Notes: generated from the letters alone by a model not told the origin. Counted from the first letter of the stretch, positions 10,577 to 20,409 are shown. The stretch is DNA of 22,000 nucleotides from Chromera velia (GCA_018398765.1 JAHBMJ010005770.1:1-22000), one strand, 5' to 3'. Translations and numbers: made by a program.

Positions 10577-12102
10577 AGAAAAAAGAGGGAGAGGGGGGGG
10601 AAAGAACTACTGAAGGAAGGAAGAAATAAGGAGATCAAGGAAAAGTTGAACACAATTAAATTTGGTAGAGAAAAAATATAAGGTTGAAGAGACCCATTGC
10701 ATGAAGAAGGAAAGAAAACAGTAACACTGTTGAAGAGAAAAGAATTCTTTGAAATATTTAGTATCAACACAAAGGAATAGAAAAGGAAAGAAAAAGCGGG
10801 AGAAGGGCAGATCAGTGGAGAAAGTGCTAATCAGTCTCTATTTTTGTATTCCACCTTCACATCGAATCGATAGATTACCCAAACACATCCAGCAAGGCAG
10901 GGAGTGATTAAGAGTGCGAGGCCCTAGGCATGCAGGGACCTCAGCATATCTCGCAGGAAGGAATTTTTATGGCAGTTCTAGGTGCAGGCATAGGGACCAC
11001 GCGGGGTGCCTATGTAGAGCAACTAGGATTGATGGAAATACGAACTAAACCTATGCATACCGGACTAACACACGCCCGGAGAGGCGATAAGAAATTGATG
11101 GCTTGCACGCGCGCGCGTCGTGCGCGCGATTTATAGAATTTGCATGCATGCACCGTTTTGCGCGCGTTTGCATGATCGATCGATGTTGACGAATTTTCTC
11201 GATACTGCAAGTCGTTGCGCTTGACTCATTTCGATCTGTAGTGAAGTCCGCGAGTTCGATCGTGCTTAAGACACTTCAACCCTTCGTTCTCCAACATTAT
11301 CTCTGGCAAACTTATCTCCGCTCGCAAAACACCTGTGCGACTTGTCTCCACTCAAAAGACTGGAGTTGGTTCATTCTGACGCCGCTGATGGTTGCTCTAG
11401 ATGGTTGCTTGGTGAAATGCTCTGACGTATCCATTGCTCTTATCACTTGCTTGTGCCATGTCTTGTCCCTTTCTTCTGCCATGTTCAGACGCTTCACTCA
11501 TCGCCTCTGTGTGTCTGCAGCTTTGACTAAATGGGTGATACGATGCTTCGGGGCATCGACGCAATCCTCATCGTCTTGGTTTTCATGGTCGTCTCTGCTG
11601 GCACCATCTCTGTCTTGACGACCTTGGCCTCTGCGCCAACGATACGCTTCCCTGGGCCATGTTTGTTGCCGTTCACCTCGTGACCGCCCAGACCACTTCG
11701 TCCTGATCGTTGTCGTCTATGTTGTCCCATGTCGTCGTTGTCCTTGCTCCTCTGGAACTTGATGTCTCTTCCCATCTCTATGCGTCTCTATGGGCCTCGT
11801 CGCCTTCGACATCGGTTTCGTCTACTTCCTTGTCTCCCTCTTCCTCCCGGTGACTTCTTATCACTGCCACCTGCTTCTACGTCATCGCTTTGATCTCTTG
11901 GGTTGAGTTCATCAAGTTTATCTCCATCTTCTTGGTCTTGGTCGTCTACTTGCCCTTGCTCGCAGGGTGGTGGCGTTCTTCATGCTCTTCTTGGTCTCGA
12001 TGTTACCTCCTTGTGGCCCCCGTTATCGACCTTCTTCTTTATCTCGTCTTCTTCCTGTAGGAGGATCTTTGGCACGCGACAGAGAGAGGCTCGGGAAGAG
12101 GA
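10577..12102. other. Probable LINE 3' region and unclassified DNA
   Basis: 10577-10800 is strongly purine-rich on the plus strand and probably LINE 3' untranslated sequence; no poly-A or repeat tail marks the end. 11240-12100 is pyrimidine-rich on the plus strand, and its minus strand reads as R/D/E/K-rich frames (longest 11527-11775), possibly a decayed gene or element body. Nothing is recognisable, and I do not call a gene. Confidence 0.4.
11105..11182. other. Alternating CG tract with palindromic tetramers
   Basis: A run of (CG)n around GCGCGCGCGTCGTGCGCGCG is followed by TGCATGCATGCA and GATCGATCGAT. Alternating purine-pyrimidine DNA can adopt Z-form or cruciform shape. It may mark the 3' boundary zone of the LINE. 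Confidence 0.6.
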
Positions 12103-12110
12103 GTCAGTCC
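12103..12110. repeat. Left target-site duplication GTCAGTCC
   Basis: Eight bases before the terminal repeat at 12111, repeated exactly at 13295-13302. Confidence 0.92.
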
Positions 12111-13294
12111 CTACGGGGCCGCACTGTGTACGGCTTATGGTAATATTCACTCGGTTCCTAGTATCAAAAATGATAAACAGATTCTGTCTAAAAGAAAATT
12201 GATCAAATATAATATATTATAATGTCTGAAAAGTCTATTATGACATGTTTTAGCTTGGTTCTTGACCAGTTCTCACTAGTTCTCACGCCAAAAGTAGGTG
12301 TCCGGCGGTTTGGTTCCTAAGTTCCTAAAATGCGGTTCCTGACCACTCTGAACTAAGGCTGCCACAGGAACCATGAACAACCTAGATTAAGTATAAGAAT
12401 ACCAAAATTGCTAAAAAGTCAAACAAGAACCTTAAAATCTATGGAAGAACTCTGAAAAACCAGTAGGAACCATGTGGGAACCAAAGAACTCTGTAGGATT
12501 CAGTAGGAAGTTGCTAGGAACCTAGCTAGGAACTGCCTAGGGAACTACAAAGAATTCAGTCCCTCAATTGGCCTGAGACACTCCTTGTATTTCAGTGATA
12601 TTAGTGCTGCCTGCTTCTTTAGACTGGGCAAGAGGGAAGCCATCTTCTGTAAAGGTTACTTTCTTTACGTCTGAATGATGTGTAATGACGGACTCTCTTG
12701 AAAAGTGCTTAATGAAGTTGTCCACTTACTTTAGTGTTGGCTTCAGACTTGGACACACAGTAGAAGCCATTGTGATTCACCAAACTTTCGATCTCCTTTA
12801 ATTGTAGTCGAATTCAGGGCCAGGGAGGGCTCCTCGATGCATTTGAGAGGATGAAACAACAGTTTCATTGTTTTTTTTTTTGGTTTATCGGGCTAAAGAG
12901 GTCGATAAAAGCATGTTTATAGAGGGGAGCGAGCTCGCACGACTTGTATCTGCATTTAATCAGTTGTAAACTTATCTACAGCCTCTTTCAAATATATTTC
13001 TTTGCAGAGACATCTCAGTTCTTATTGGTTCTTGACGGTTCCTTCATGGTTCCTAAAAAGGGGTTCCTAGGCTTTTTAGTAAACATGAGAACCAAAAGCT
13101 CGGACATGACTTTATCGTCAGGAACCAACAACAATCTCTCATTTAGGTATAAAGAACTCTTAGAAACTTGAATCAACATGTTGTAAAAAGCTTAAAACAA
13201 GTGTTTTTAGAGTTTAGATCGATAGTAGACCTTGTAATCTGTACCTATACCTAGCCTAGGGTCAGTAGGAACTACTATAAGTGCGGGACCGTAG
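12111..13294. mobile_element. hAT-like non-autonomous DNA transposon, copy 2 (1184 bp)
   Basis: The left end CTACGGGGCCGCACT and the reverse complement of the right end, CTACGGTCCCGCACT, match at 13 of 15 positions, flanked by the perfect 8-bp duplication GTCAGTCC. The ends share the pattern CTACGG, a gap, then GCACT with copy 1. Near both ends are many GGTTCCTA / TAGGAACC units (12150-12550 and 13010-13090), again as in copy 1. The interior has no transposase-like frame and little obvious similarity to copy 1, so the two are related but diverged members or subfamilies. Confidence 0.92.
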
Positions 13295-13302
13295 GTCAGT
13301 CC
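13295..13302. repeat. Right target-site duplication GTCAGTCC
   Basis: Exact copy of 12103-12110, directly after the right end CCGTAG. Confidence 0.92.
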
Positions 13303-14560
13303 ATTCATACAAGGTAGTGACTCAGCTGTTCGATGTCAAGTTGGCTGCAAGTGCACGTTTTGCACTAAGTCTTCTCTGTCTCTGTTTTGTTTGGAAGAGC
13401 TTGTCGGCTTTGTACTTTCTTGACAGACTGTCTTCTCGCACTCTTGCTGTTTGGCTTTGATTTACTTGTCTCTGCACCATTCACCATTTCGTTTAATTTT
13501 GCTGAATTGTTTTTCTTCTGTAATTTCATTTGCCTGCCAGTCGTCTTATTTCGTTTGTCTGCCCCCCCCCCCTATCCCATCTGCTCTGAAAGACATCTAT
13601 TTGAGTGTGCATATATGAGCGGGTGATTCTGTGAAGAACTTTTTGCTGTTTGTTGACTTTGCTTCTCTTCTTTGGTATAGCATTTGGCTTCCTATTCTGC
13701 TTCTTCCTCTCTAACTTTTCGTTAAAAGTGAGTCTAATCATGATTTCTTCTTATCGAACTCATCTTGAGATTTGTGTTAGGGTCGGAGGCCCAGCACTGA
13801 TGATATTGCTGCCGTTATGTGTGATGGGGACGGAGGCCCAACATTGGTTTTGGTTTGCTGTCTTTTTGTGTTTGACATTTTAATTGGTGTTGGGGTTGGA
13901 GGCCTGACACAGTTGTCAAGTTCTTGCACCTCTCCCCGGGAGACCTTGGCTTCGAGTGGCCAACTCGTTGCCGTTCAGGTCTGAGTACATGCGTATGTTT
14001 CTAATCGCTCCGCGGCGCTTGGGGGTTGGAGGCCCCTGCAATGTGTCGCTTTTTTTTTTTCAGTCACTGATCACCGCCAGTGCCGCTCCGGGGAGGGTGT
14101 ACAACATACGGGTAACAACACTTACATACGTATATTCAACAATATTTGTGCAACGTCATTAGTATGAATTAATATGAGTCATGCATTTGCTCTTATTGTC
14201 GACGCTAGTTGTCGATGCATTTGTCTTACTTTCTAGCTTGCTTTGCATCTCTCGTGCCCTTTATTTTATTCAAGTGGTCATTCTGAATCAATCAGATATT
14301 TGTCCGTCGATCCTTTGTTCATTTGATCATTCATTTGTAAGTTAGGTGTTCATCTTATCTGTCTTTTCTCTCGGTTTGTATAGTTTCTTTTTTTTTTTGA
14401 CTTACGTACAACATTTGTACACCTTCAGTACCTGCACATTTTGTGGTGTTTTCCATTTCTGGTTGTTGCCGGTGCTCGCTCTGACTCTCGATCTCCCACT
14501 GTCGATATCCTTGTCGTTGAGAACGTAGTCGATGACGATTTTATCTCTTCATGTCTGCAG
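13303..14560. other. T-rich DNA with a repeated GGAGGCCC motif
   Basis: No gene supported; short hydrophobic frames are by-products of T-richness. A motif close to GGTYGGAGGCCCARCAYTG occurs four times (13781, 13828, 13894, 14024), the last two intervals being about 66 and 2 x 65 bp, which suggests a decayed tandem unit. Could be intron or intergenic sequence. Confidence 0.5.
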
Positions 14561-14678
14561 GTCTTCAGCTCCAGGCTCTTCGATCCCTAACTACGTCTGC
14601 CTCCCCCACGGCGACTCCAGAAAGCAGAGCACTGGGAGTCACGACGGAAGTCTGACTCATCTGCCGTTTCCTTTAGAG
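14561..14678 (+). CDS. Possible exon of an unknown gene
   Basis: 118 bp between a good acceptor (TCTTCATGTCTGCAG) and a good donor (TTTAGAG|GTGGGT), open in one frame (SSAPGSSIPNYVCLPHGDSR...LPFPLE) and less T-rich than its surroundings. No partner exon could be joined with confidence and no domain is recognised. It may be a chance splice-site pair. Confidence 0.25.
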
Positions 14679-15599
14679 GTGGGTGTTCCCCATTCTGTTC
14701 CTTACATGTTTTGAATGCAGTGCCAGCGTCGCACTCGGCTCTGCTAGTCTCTCTTGTGTGTCACAGTGAGTTGCTTTTGTTTCGTCTTCCCCCTCCTGCG
14801 CCGTCATCCACTCTTTGTGATCTAACTGTCTTTTTTCTTTGACCATTCAGTTTCCTTTCTTGCTCTTTAAGAATGGCAGCTCTCTTTTTCATAGTTTGTT
14901 CTGCCTCAAATTTCTGAATGAATGCAGAGCAGTCGCAGTCTTTAACTTCGATGCACCACAAATCGGTTGGGCATCCTTCATAGGTGAGGGAGCACCTTGT
15001 GTCTTTCTCTCTCCTTTCGACCACTTCTCTCACTTTGTGGACGGATTTTTTTTTATTACAAGTCTGTCTGGTCTTTGAACAATGCATACATTTCAAGCGC
15101 AGGCAAGTCAAACAAAATGTCGCGTCTCATCAAAGAAGAGATATAAAAATTTAAACTTGATTTTCCTGATTCTCTGTAAATCGAACAACAACAACAAAAA
15201 AAAGAAACAAGTCTTTCGTTCTCAAGTTTGTTTCCCCCCTCGTCTTCGATTAAGAGAGGTGAAGGAATGGCCCTCAAGGACGGGTTAGCTGTCGTCAGCT
15301 ACTGCCGGACGTCTGCGTGTACGATGATTCACCGAACGTCTGCTGTCCATCATTGCAGGTACGACCATACTGTGACCAAAAAAACGAAGAGTTCCACCCT
15401 TTGTGAGTTCAAATGGATGTGTATGACTGCTTTCGTTCAGTGCTTCTTGTTATCGTTTTTTCTACCTTTTCTTTTCGCTTTCTCCTCTCCCCCTTTTCTT
15501 TTTTTCTCCGTGATCTTGAGTGTTCTTTGCTCTTTAATTCCGGCCTTTCTTCTATATTTTTTTTTATGTCATGGTCTGTTTTTTCTTAGACTGAAAGGC
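14679..15599. other. T-rich region without a supported gene
   Basis: A 116-codon minus-strand frame at 14761-15111 has CMHCSKTRQTC and a K/E-rich helix (FEAEQTMKKRAAILKEQERK), but no recognised fold; it could be part of the decayed element body next to it. A plus-strand stretch around 15267-15360 ends in a donor-like TTGCAG|GTACGA. Neither is strong enough to call. Confidence 0.3.
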
Positions 15600-15790
15600 G
15601 TGACTCAATTTTCTTTTAGGTCTCTTTTTAGTCTTCTACATGCTGGTCTGGCATGTCTTTTGTTGCCACAATATGCGCATTCGCACAATTTCGCAGTCTG
15701 GTGGCAGAGTGCACCGGTCACCTATGTGAGGGGCCGAACCTCCGCATCTCGAACACTGCTGCAGATGCTTGCTGAAGGACCATGTTGATC
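15600..15790 (-). mobile_element. Ty3/Gypsy-like gag nucleocapsid fragment (fossil)
   Basis: The minus strand encodes two cysteine/histidine knuckles in close succession: CSRCGGSAPHIGDRC (about 15711-15757) and CAYCGNKRHARPAC (about 15636-15691), the second a regular C-x2-C-x4-H-x4-C. The pair resembles the nucleocapsid of Gypsy-type LTR retrotransposons. The fragment is broken, and no LTR, protease or polymerase was seen beside it. Old and incomplete. Confidence 0.6.
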
Positions 15791-15954
15791 AACGAGGAGA
15801 TGAGTCCTTCCATGAAAGGTGTAGGCTCTTCCTGTTGGCTCTCGGTGAGTCTCTCTCCTTCCCTTATTTCGCTATTTGTTCCTTCCACTGCCAAAAACCC
15901 CCTTTGCTACCGACTCTTCCACTGCTGCCAACCTCAAACCACTTCTATAACCCC

Positions 15955-16495
15955 CTAATCAAAGCAGGCATCAATGCATATTCAGGAGAAAGAAAGGACG
16001 CACAGAATTTTTGGAGAACTGTCGAGATGAATGCCACTGCCTTCCAATAGAACATCACCCAAATCCTGTTTTATTTCCAAAAATCACTAAAAGGAAATGC
16101 ACTCGACTGGTTTCTAGGACTGGTTTACAAACATATCTGACGAGAAAATGAACAAAATCCAGACCATCACTGACCTGAAAGACGCATTCTTCTTGAAGTT
16201 TGGACTGAAAGAACCATATGTACAGAAGGCAGAAGACAGCTTAGACAACCTACAGTAAAGAGAAGGAGAGACAATTCAGGAGCTAGATTCAGGAGTACGC
16301 AGACAGGTACACTTCCCTTTATCGACAGACAGACTCGTCGATTGAGGATGAAAGACTGATGAAAAAATTCCGGAGAGGATTGTTCGATAAAATCGCAAGT
16401 CGATTCTCACACAAAAGCAATATACCTCGATCGACAAATTAGTGGGCGCAGCAGAACTGATTTCACACAACAGTGGGACAACTCTGTGTATGAAA
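15955..16495 (+). mobile_element. Ty3/Gypsy-like gag capsid-domain fragment (fossil)
   Basis: Plus-strand sequence reads in pieces as a retrotransposon gag: YSGERKDAQNFWRTVE at the start, then blocks of the type GNALDWF, TDLKDAFFLKFG and GETIQE, and LVGAAELISHN near the end, the usual order of that domain. It is broken by several disabling changes and lacks LTRs, protease, RT and integrase. It lies head to head with the minus-strand nucleocapsid fragment, so the two come from different insertions or a rearrangement. Looks old. Confidence 0.65.
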
Positions 16496-17140
16496 AAAGG
16501 AAGGTGTGAGGGCACTGAAGTCGAGCTGTCTGCTGTCGTTAAACTTACTTTCCTTTACAGGCAGTTTGTCTGTGCTGTTGAGCACCAACTCCAATTTTCT
16601 TTCTTTTGTTGGTTTAAATGTGACTCCTTGTTTTGCTGATTCTTTCAGGACCGACGGGTCCCATTTCTGAACCTGCGTGGAACTGGCTGACGAAAGCTGA
16701 TGACTTTTGCTATGCTTCATCGGTCTGTTGATCTGTTTTTTGTTCATCGGATTCTCCTTCACTCCGTTTTACTCTCTTCTCTCTTTCTTTTCTCTTTATT
16801 ACTTCCCTTTTCTTTCTCATTCTCTTGCGTGTTGTCCTTTTCCATTTGTTTATCTTGGTTCTCCATCTCCTTTTCTTTTTCTTTTCCCTTTTGATTTTTG
16901 TTGTTTGAAGATTTACCTTTTTCTTTCTTTTTTGATGGTTCTTTAATTACTTTCTTGGGTTTTTCAGCAAGCTGAAAAGACGTGTCCATTTCAAGGAATT
17001 CGTTAGGGTTGCTTTTCTTCTTCTTTATCTCTGGTGCTTTTTGTTGCTCCGTCAGTTTTTTCTTGGGCTGAGGCTTTGGAGCTATATTCGGTTCTCCCCC
17101 CTGAATGCTATGCCTTATGCAGAAGGATAAGTGTAGTTTA
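16496..17140 (-). CDS. Lysine/glutamate-rich frames, possible gene remnant
   Basis: Two overlapping minus-strand frames: one open from about 17140 down to 16759 (NIAPKPQPKKKLTEQQKAPE, later FLEMDTSFQLAEKPKKV, then a long K/E/N-rich stretch), and one from 16762 down to about 16463 (VQKWDPSVLKESAKQGVTF). A donor-like GGAAA|GTAAGT follows LPVKE at about 16549. Composition suggests a charged, disordered protein or a gene with a frame break at 16760. I do not recognise it. It may equally be chance reading of polypyrimidine DNA on the other strand. Confidence 0.3.
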
Positions 17141-17420
17141 CTGTCAGATAGAACGTGTGAAATTCACAGAAAGGGCAGGGCTTCACCGTTCGCAGAAGAA
17201 TGAAGAGAGGTCAAATTCACTCTTAGGTAGAATGCGTAAAATTCACAGAAAGGGCAGGGCTTTGCGCCATTCTCATAAGAATGAAAAAAAGCTAAATTCA
17301 CTCTCAGGTAGAATGCGTGAAATTCACAGAAAGGGCAGGGCTTCGCCGTTTAGAGAAGGGTAAAGAGAAGTTAAATTCACTCTCACGTAGAATGTGTATA
17401 TTTCATAAAAAGGGCAGGGA
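17135..17420. repeat. Tandem array, about 80-bp unit, 3.5 copies
   Basis: The block AATTCACAGAAAGGGCAGGG recurs at 17161, 17240 and 17321, and in altered form near 17400 (AAGGGCAGGG at 17410). Spacing is 79, 81 and 79 bp. Periodic open frames (RKGRA, LLGRMRKIH) arise from the repeat. Confidence 0.9.
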
Positions 17421-17437
17421 GTGGAATTACCGTTCTG

Positions 17438-17715
17438 TCAGAAATTTCAGCAGCGCTTCGCGGTCTGGTTCTGCTCGATGCAGAATTTCAACAGAGGATG
17501 GGAAGTGGGGTTCGTCAGAAATTTCAGGAGCGCTTCGCGGTCTGGTTCTGCTCGATGCGGAATTTTGGCAGAAGATGGGAAGTGGGGTTCATCAGAAATT
17601 TCAGTAGCGCTTCGCGGTCTGGTTCTGCTCGATGCGGAATTTTGGCAGAGGATGGGAAGTGAGGTTCTATCAGAAATTTCAGCAGCGCTTCGCAATGTGG
17701 TCCTGCTTCTTCTCC
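17438..17715. repeat. Tandem array, about 77-bp unit, 3.5 copies
   Basis: TCAGAAATTTCAG recurs at 17438, 17515, 17592 and 17670 (77, 77 and 78 bp), each followed by GCGCTTCGC and a GGTTCTGCTCGATGC block in the first three. Copies 2 and 3 are almost identical, copy 4 is decayed. It directly follows the 80-bp array, and GGCTTCGCCG versus CGCTTCGCGG hints at a common origin, not proven. Long frames on both strands are by-products. Confidence 0.9.
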
Positions 17716-18133
17716 TTGCAGATGCAGGATTCTGGACAAGGAAGGTAGTCTGCGTTGCTTGCAGAATGGTTGTTGTTCAGCAAGAGAAGGTTGGTCTCCG
17801 TTCGCTCAGCTCGTTGATCTTGAGCTAGGCATCACCACGTGTTGAGGTCTACTTGGTGGGATTCACGCTGATGAGTGCTAGTAGAGGTTCAAGGGTCCTC
17901 AGTGCTTGATGTCGGTGGGGTGGTTCAGGTTGATCTCCAGTGACAGACTCGATCAATCTCAGAAGCCTGAAAATTTTTTGTGATTCGACGATCGTTCTGA
18001 TTTGATTGCAGTCTTCCAAAAAGTCTTTCGGAAGTCTTTCACACGCGGCGATTATTCGGTAATTCTTGTGGTAATCGGTTTTTGTACGTGTGGTTCGCTG
18101 TGCTGCTTCAGATGTACGCTAAAGCTCGAAAAC
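17716..18133. other. Unassigned sequence
   Basis: No frame of note and no repeat that I can define. Mixed composition, probably intergenic. Confidence 0.4.
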
Positions 18134-18205
18134 GAGATCTTCTAGGATTTCACCTCGGATCGTTTAGTCTATAGCCTTGCATCTTAACCTCTAGGCTACA
18201 AAAGC
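18134..18205 (-). repeat. tRNA-like sequence, possible SINE head
   Basis: The minus strand has an A-box-like TAGCCTAGAGG (18188-18198) and a B-box-like GGTGAAATCC (18145-18154), their starts 44 nt apart, the spacing found in tRNA genes, with seven bases (GCTTTTG) before the A box. The arms do not pair well and the B box lacks one base of the consensus, so this is not a working tRNA gene. A tRNA-derived SINE or tRNA pseudogene is the likely reading. Confidence 0.35.
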
Positions 18206-18368
18206 AAGCCGTGGTGTCATGTATGTTTTGCTTGGAAGCTTTGGATACGTTTAGAATCTTTTGATTCCTTTTATCAAGTATAAGTAGCACATAGCAACGC
18301 CTTCAAGTCTGCCGGTTACCATCTCATGGTTACTAAACTGACGGTAACTCGCTACTGGCTAAAAGAGG

Positions 18369-18972
18369 CTAGTAGTAACTCCTAACCATACTGTGTAACA
18401 CCATTTCCTTTATTTTCTTCTCATTATCTGAAGTGCCCCTCCCTGTTGCACCTACAATGCGTTGATCGATCTGTATTCTTATATCAATGAGCGCTCTTTG
18501 TTTTACAATTTCGTACAATTCTTTGAGCCTGCTTCGCTCCTTTTTTGAGTCTTTACATTCCGTCAGCATATGAACCTCATCTTTAATCACATGTGAGGGG
18601 GACAAACATTTGTTACAAAGCCGTTCTCTAGAGCCATTTTGGTTGGGATCTATCTGTATCCCCCCCTGTGAGAGCCCTGAGGAGCATACGGAAGCCTGCG
18701 GAGGACTGCAACAGACTCTTTGGCAGAGGTTCAACACTGCACTCTATCATTTCACTTCTTGAGCGCCATTTCCTTTCACTCAGAAGGTGCATGGCTAAAC
18801 GTTGTCTAGTCGGATTCTCAGATTGGAAAGGAAAGAGATAGAGATTCGCAAGGTAAGGGGAAATTCCTTCTCGGTCTTGAACATTTTTTGTGTCTTCTTT
18901 TAACCAGTCGGACAGCCAGGCACCCTCCATAAGCTTCCTTGCCACCCTTTTCCTTCTACCCTCATCTAGTCA
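18369..18972 (-). pseudogene. 3' end of a second LINE ORF2 (C-terminal zinc region)
   Basis: Minus-strand frame from 18972 (RKLMEGAWLSDWLKED, then YLANLYLFPF, later QRLAMHLLSERKW) runs to 18628. The frame then changes near the run of seven C at 18660-18666 (seven G on the coding strand), and 18369-18737 carries RERLCNKCLSPSHVIKDEVH followed by MLTEC. The C-x2-C, EDE/DE-x-H, C pattern and position are typical of the C-terminus of LINE polymerases (R.C..C....EDE.H.L..C). Only the 3' end is present and the RT domain is missing. It is a different family from the LINE at 2441-10576. Confidence 0.55.
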
Positions 18973-19500
18973 ATGCACTACGTTTAATAACAAACCAACA
19001 TTGCATAACATTACATATGTCATACCCCGTAGTTAGCCATAGTTGGCCAGAGCCTAAGTGGTGGTAAGTGGTTGCTCACCGGCTTTAACCGCCTTAATTC
19101 AATTCAATTCAATTCGAACGGATCAGTAAGGTAGACGCCAGATAACTGGCACGCAGATTTAGGGGTTCGGCCCCGAACACAATGTAATCCTGTAATCCTG
19201 GGTATAGAGTTAAGTAGAGTCAATAATTCTTATAATTTCACTTCATTAATCTTTTTAGACAGTAAGACCAGATCTAAACCGGACAATCATTATGTTATTG
19301 ATTTATTTTTATATAAACTATTGATATGATAATACCTAGGATAATATATCTACTGTTGGGTGTGTTGCGCAGACTGCGGCGCAGTATAAGTAACAGTTGA
19401 TTTACTGCTCGGCGAGCTAGTTCAACTTTTAACGTGCGGAACTTGCGGCAAGGTGTAGAACTTTCAAGTTTTCATCCATTCACTGTGGATGACTAGCTGC
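18973..19500. other. Unassigned DNA with an (AATTC)4 tract and short inverted repeats
   Basis: (AATTC)4 lies at 19096-19115 after CCGGCTTTAACCGCCTT, and could be a pentanucleotide tail of a plus-strand retroposon. Just after it are GCCAGATAACTGGC and GTTCGGCCCCGAAC, both perfect or near-perfect inverted repeats, then two copies of TGTAATCC (19183-19198). No gene. Confidence 0.5.
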
Positions 19501-20170
19501 ATGAACCTCATTTGAATTCTCTCAAAACGACGGGAAGCATCCTTCCTTCCCGCGGTTCCCCAGATCGTCCCCCCCCCTCCCTCATAATTGTCAGATCGGA
19601 AGACGCCAGCTGTGCATGGTCACGCGTTTTCTCCTTTCTTTCTCTCCCCTTGAATTCATCTTTTCCGTTCTTCCTTGCCTCGTTAAATCAAGTGCACCCA
19701 ACCGGCCAGCCAGCGAGCAAGCCAGCCAGCCAACCGCTTCCTTCCTTCCTCAGTCTGCACAACAAACAAACAATCAAACAGAGAGATAACTAGAGCCGTC
19801 GAAGAATGCGTGCGTCAATCAATCGGCACTTCTCTCTTTTTTCAGTGGTGGTCATATCCCCCTCTCCCTCCCTCCCTTCTTTAAATCATTTATCTACCTC
19901 CTTCCTTCCTTCCTTGCTTGCTTTCTTAAGAGCGCCTGCATGCGCTCCAATTCCAATTCCTAGGTTGGTTGGATGGTTAGAATAGAAAAACAAAACAAAA
20001 GTCCAAATGCAACCCCTGAGTGCCTACCTCATTGACTAAGTCCCCTGCCCCAGACATTCATTCATTCATTCCACTGACGCACGCACGCACGCACGAAAGA
20101 CGCATTCACCCACTCGACTCCACCCCCCCCCCGGAGACGCTCCCTCCCGGATATCAAGCAGTCAAGAGTG
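19501..20170. other. Low-complexity pyrimidine-rich DNA
   Basis: CCTTCC, CTCC and GCCAGC runs, with short CATT and ACGC repeats near 20056-20095. A 93-codon frame at 19512-19793 is of low complexity and is not called. Confidence 0.5.
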
Positions 20171-20171
20171 G

Positions 20172-20210
<39 letters not shown>
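20171..20210. repeat. (ATCA)n microsatellite
   Basis: About ten uninterrupted copies of the tetranucleotide, giving the artefactual SINQSINQ reading. Confidence 0.95.
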
Positions 20211-20211
<1 letters not shown>

Positions 20212-20310
20212 TTGGATCAGTCCATGAGTGAACCAACGAATGCACTCACTCCAATCACTCATCCATCCATCGATCCATACAGGAAAACTATGTATGCATC
20301 CACGCACTTT

Positions 20311-20406
20311 TTCTTTCAAATTTGCTTCCACATTGCTGCGAAGCCAGAACACAGAACTTTCTTTCACATTTGCTTCCACATTGCTGCGAAGCCAGAACAC
20401 AGAGCA
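20311..20406. repeat. 48-bp tandem duplication
   Basis: Two copies (20311-20358, 20359-20406) containing TTGCTTCCACATTGCTGCGA, differing at only about two or three positions. The unit is a multiple of three, so frames on both strands repeat 16 residues. No coding function is supported. Confidence 0.9.
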
Positions 20407-20408
20407 CA

Positions 20409-20409
<1 letters not shown>

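Noticed and set aside
19141-19200. Plus-strand tRNA-like reading around GGGGTTCGGCCCC
   Set aside because: The T-arm-like part has a five-base loop and no A box at the right distance. It is better seen as a short inverted repeat.
19593-19605. AGATCGGAAGA, resembling the core of a sequencing adapter
   Set aside because: The match stops after about 11 bases and the flanks look genomic, so chance is the simplest explanation.
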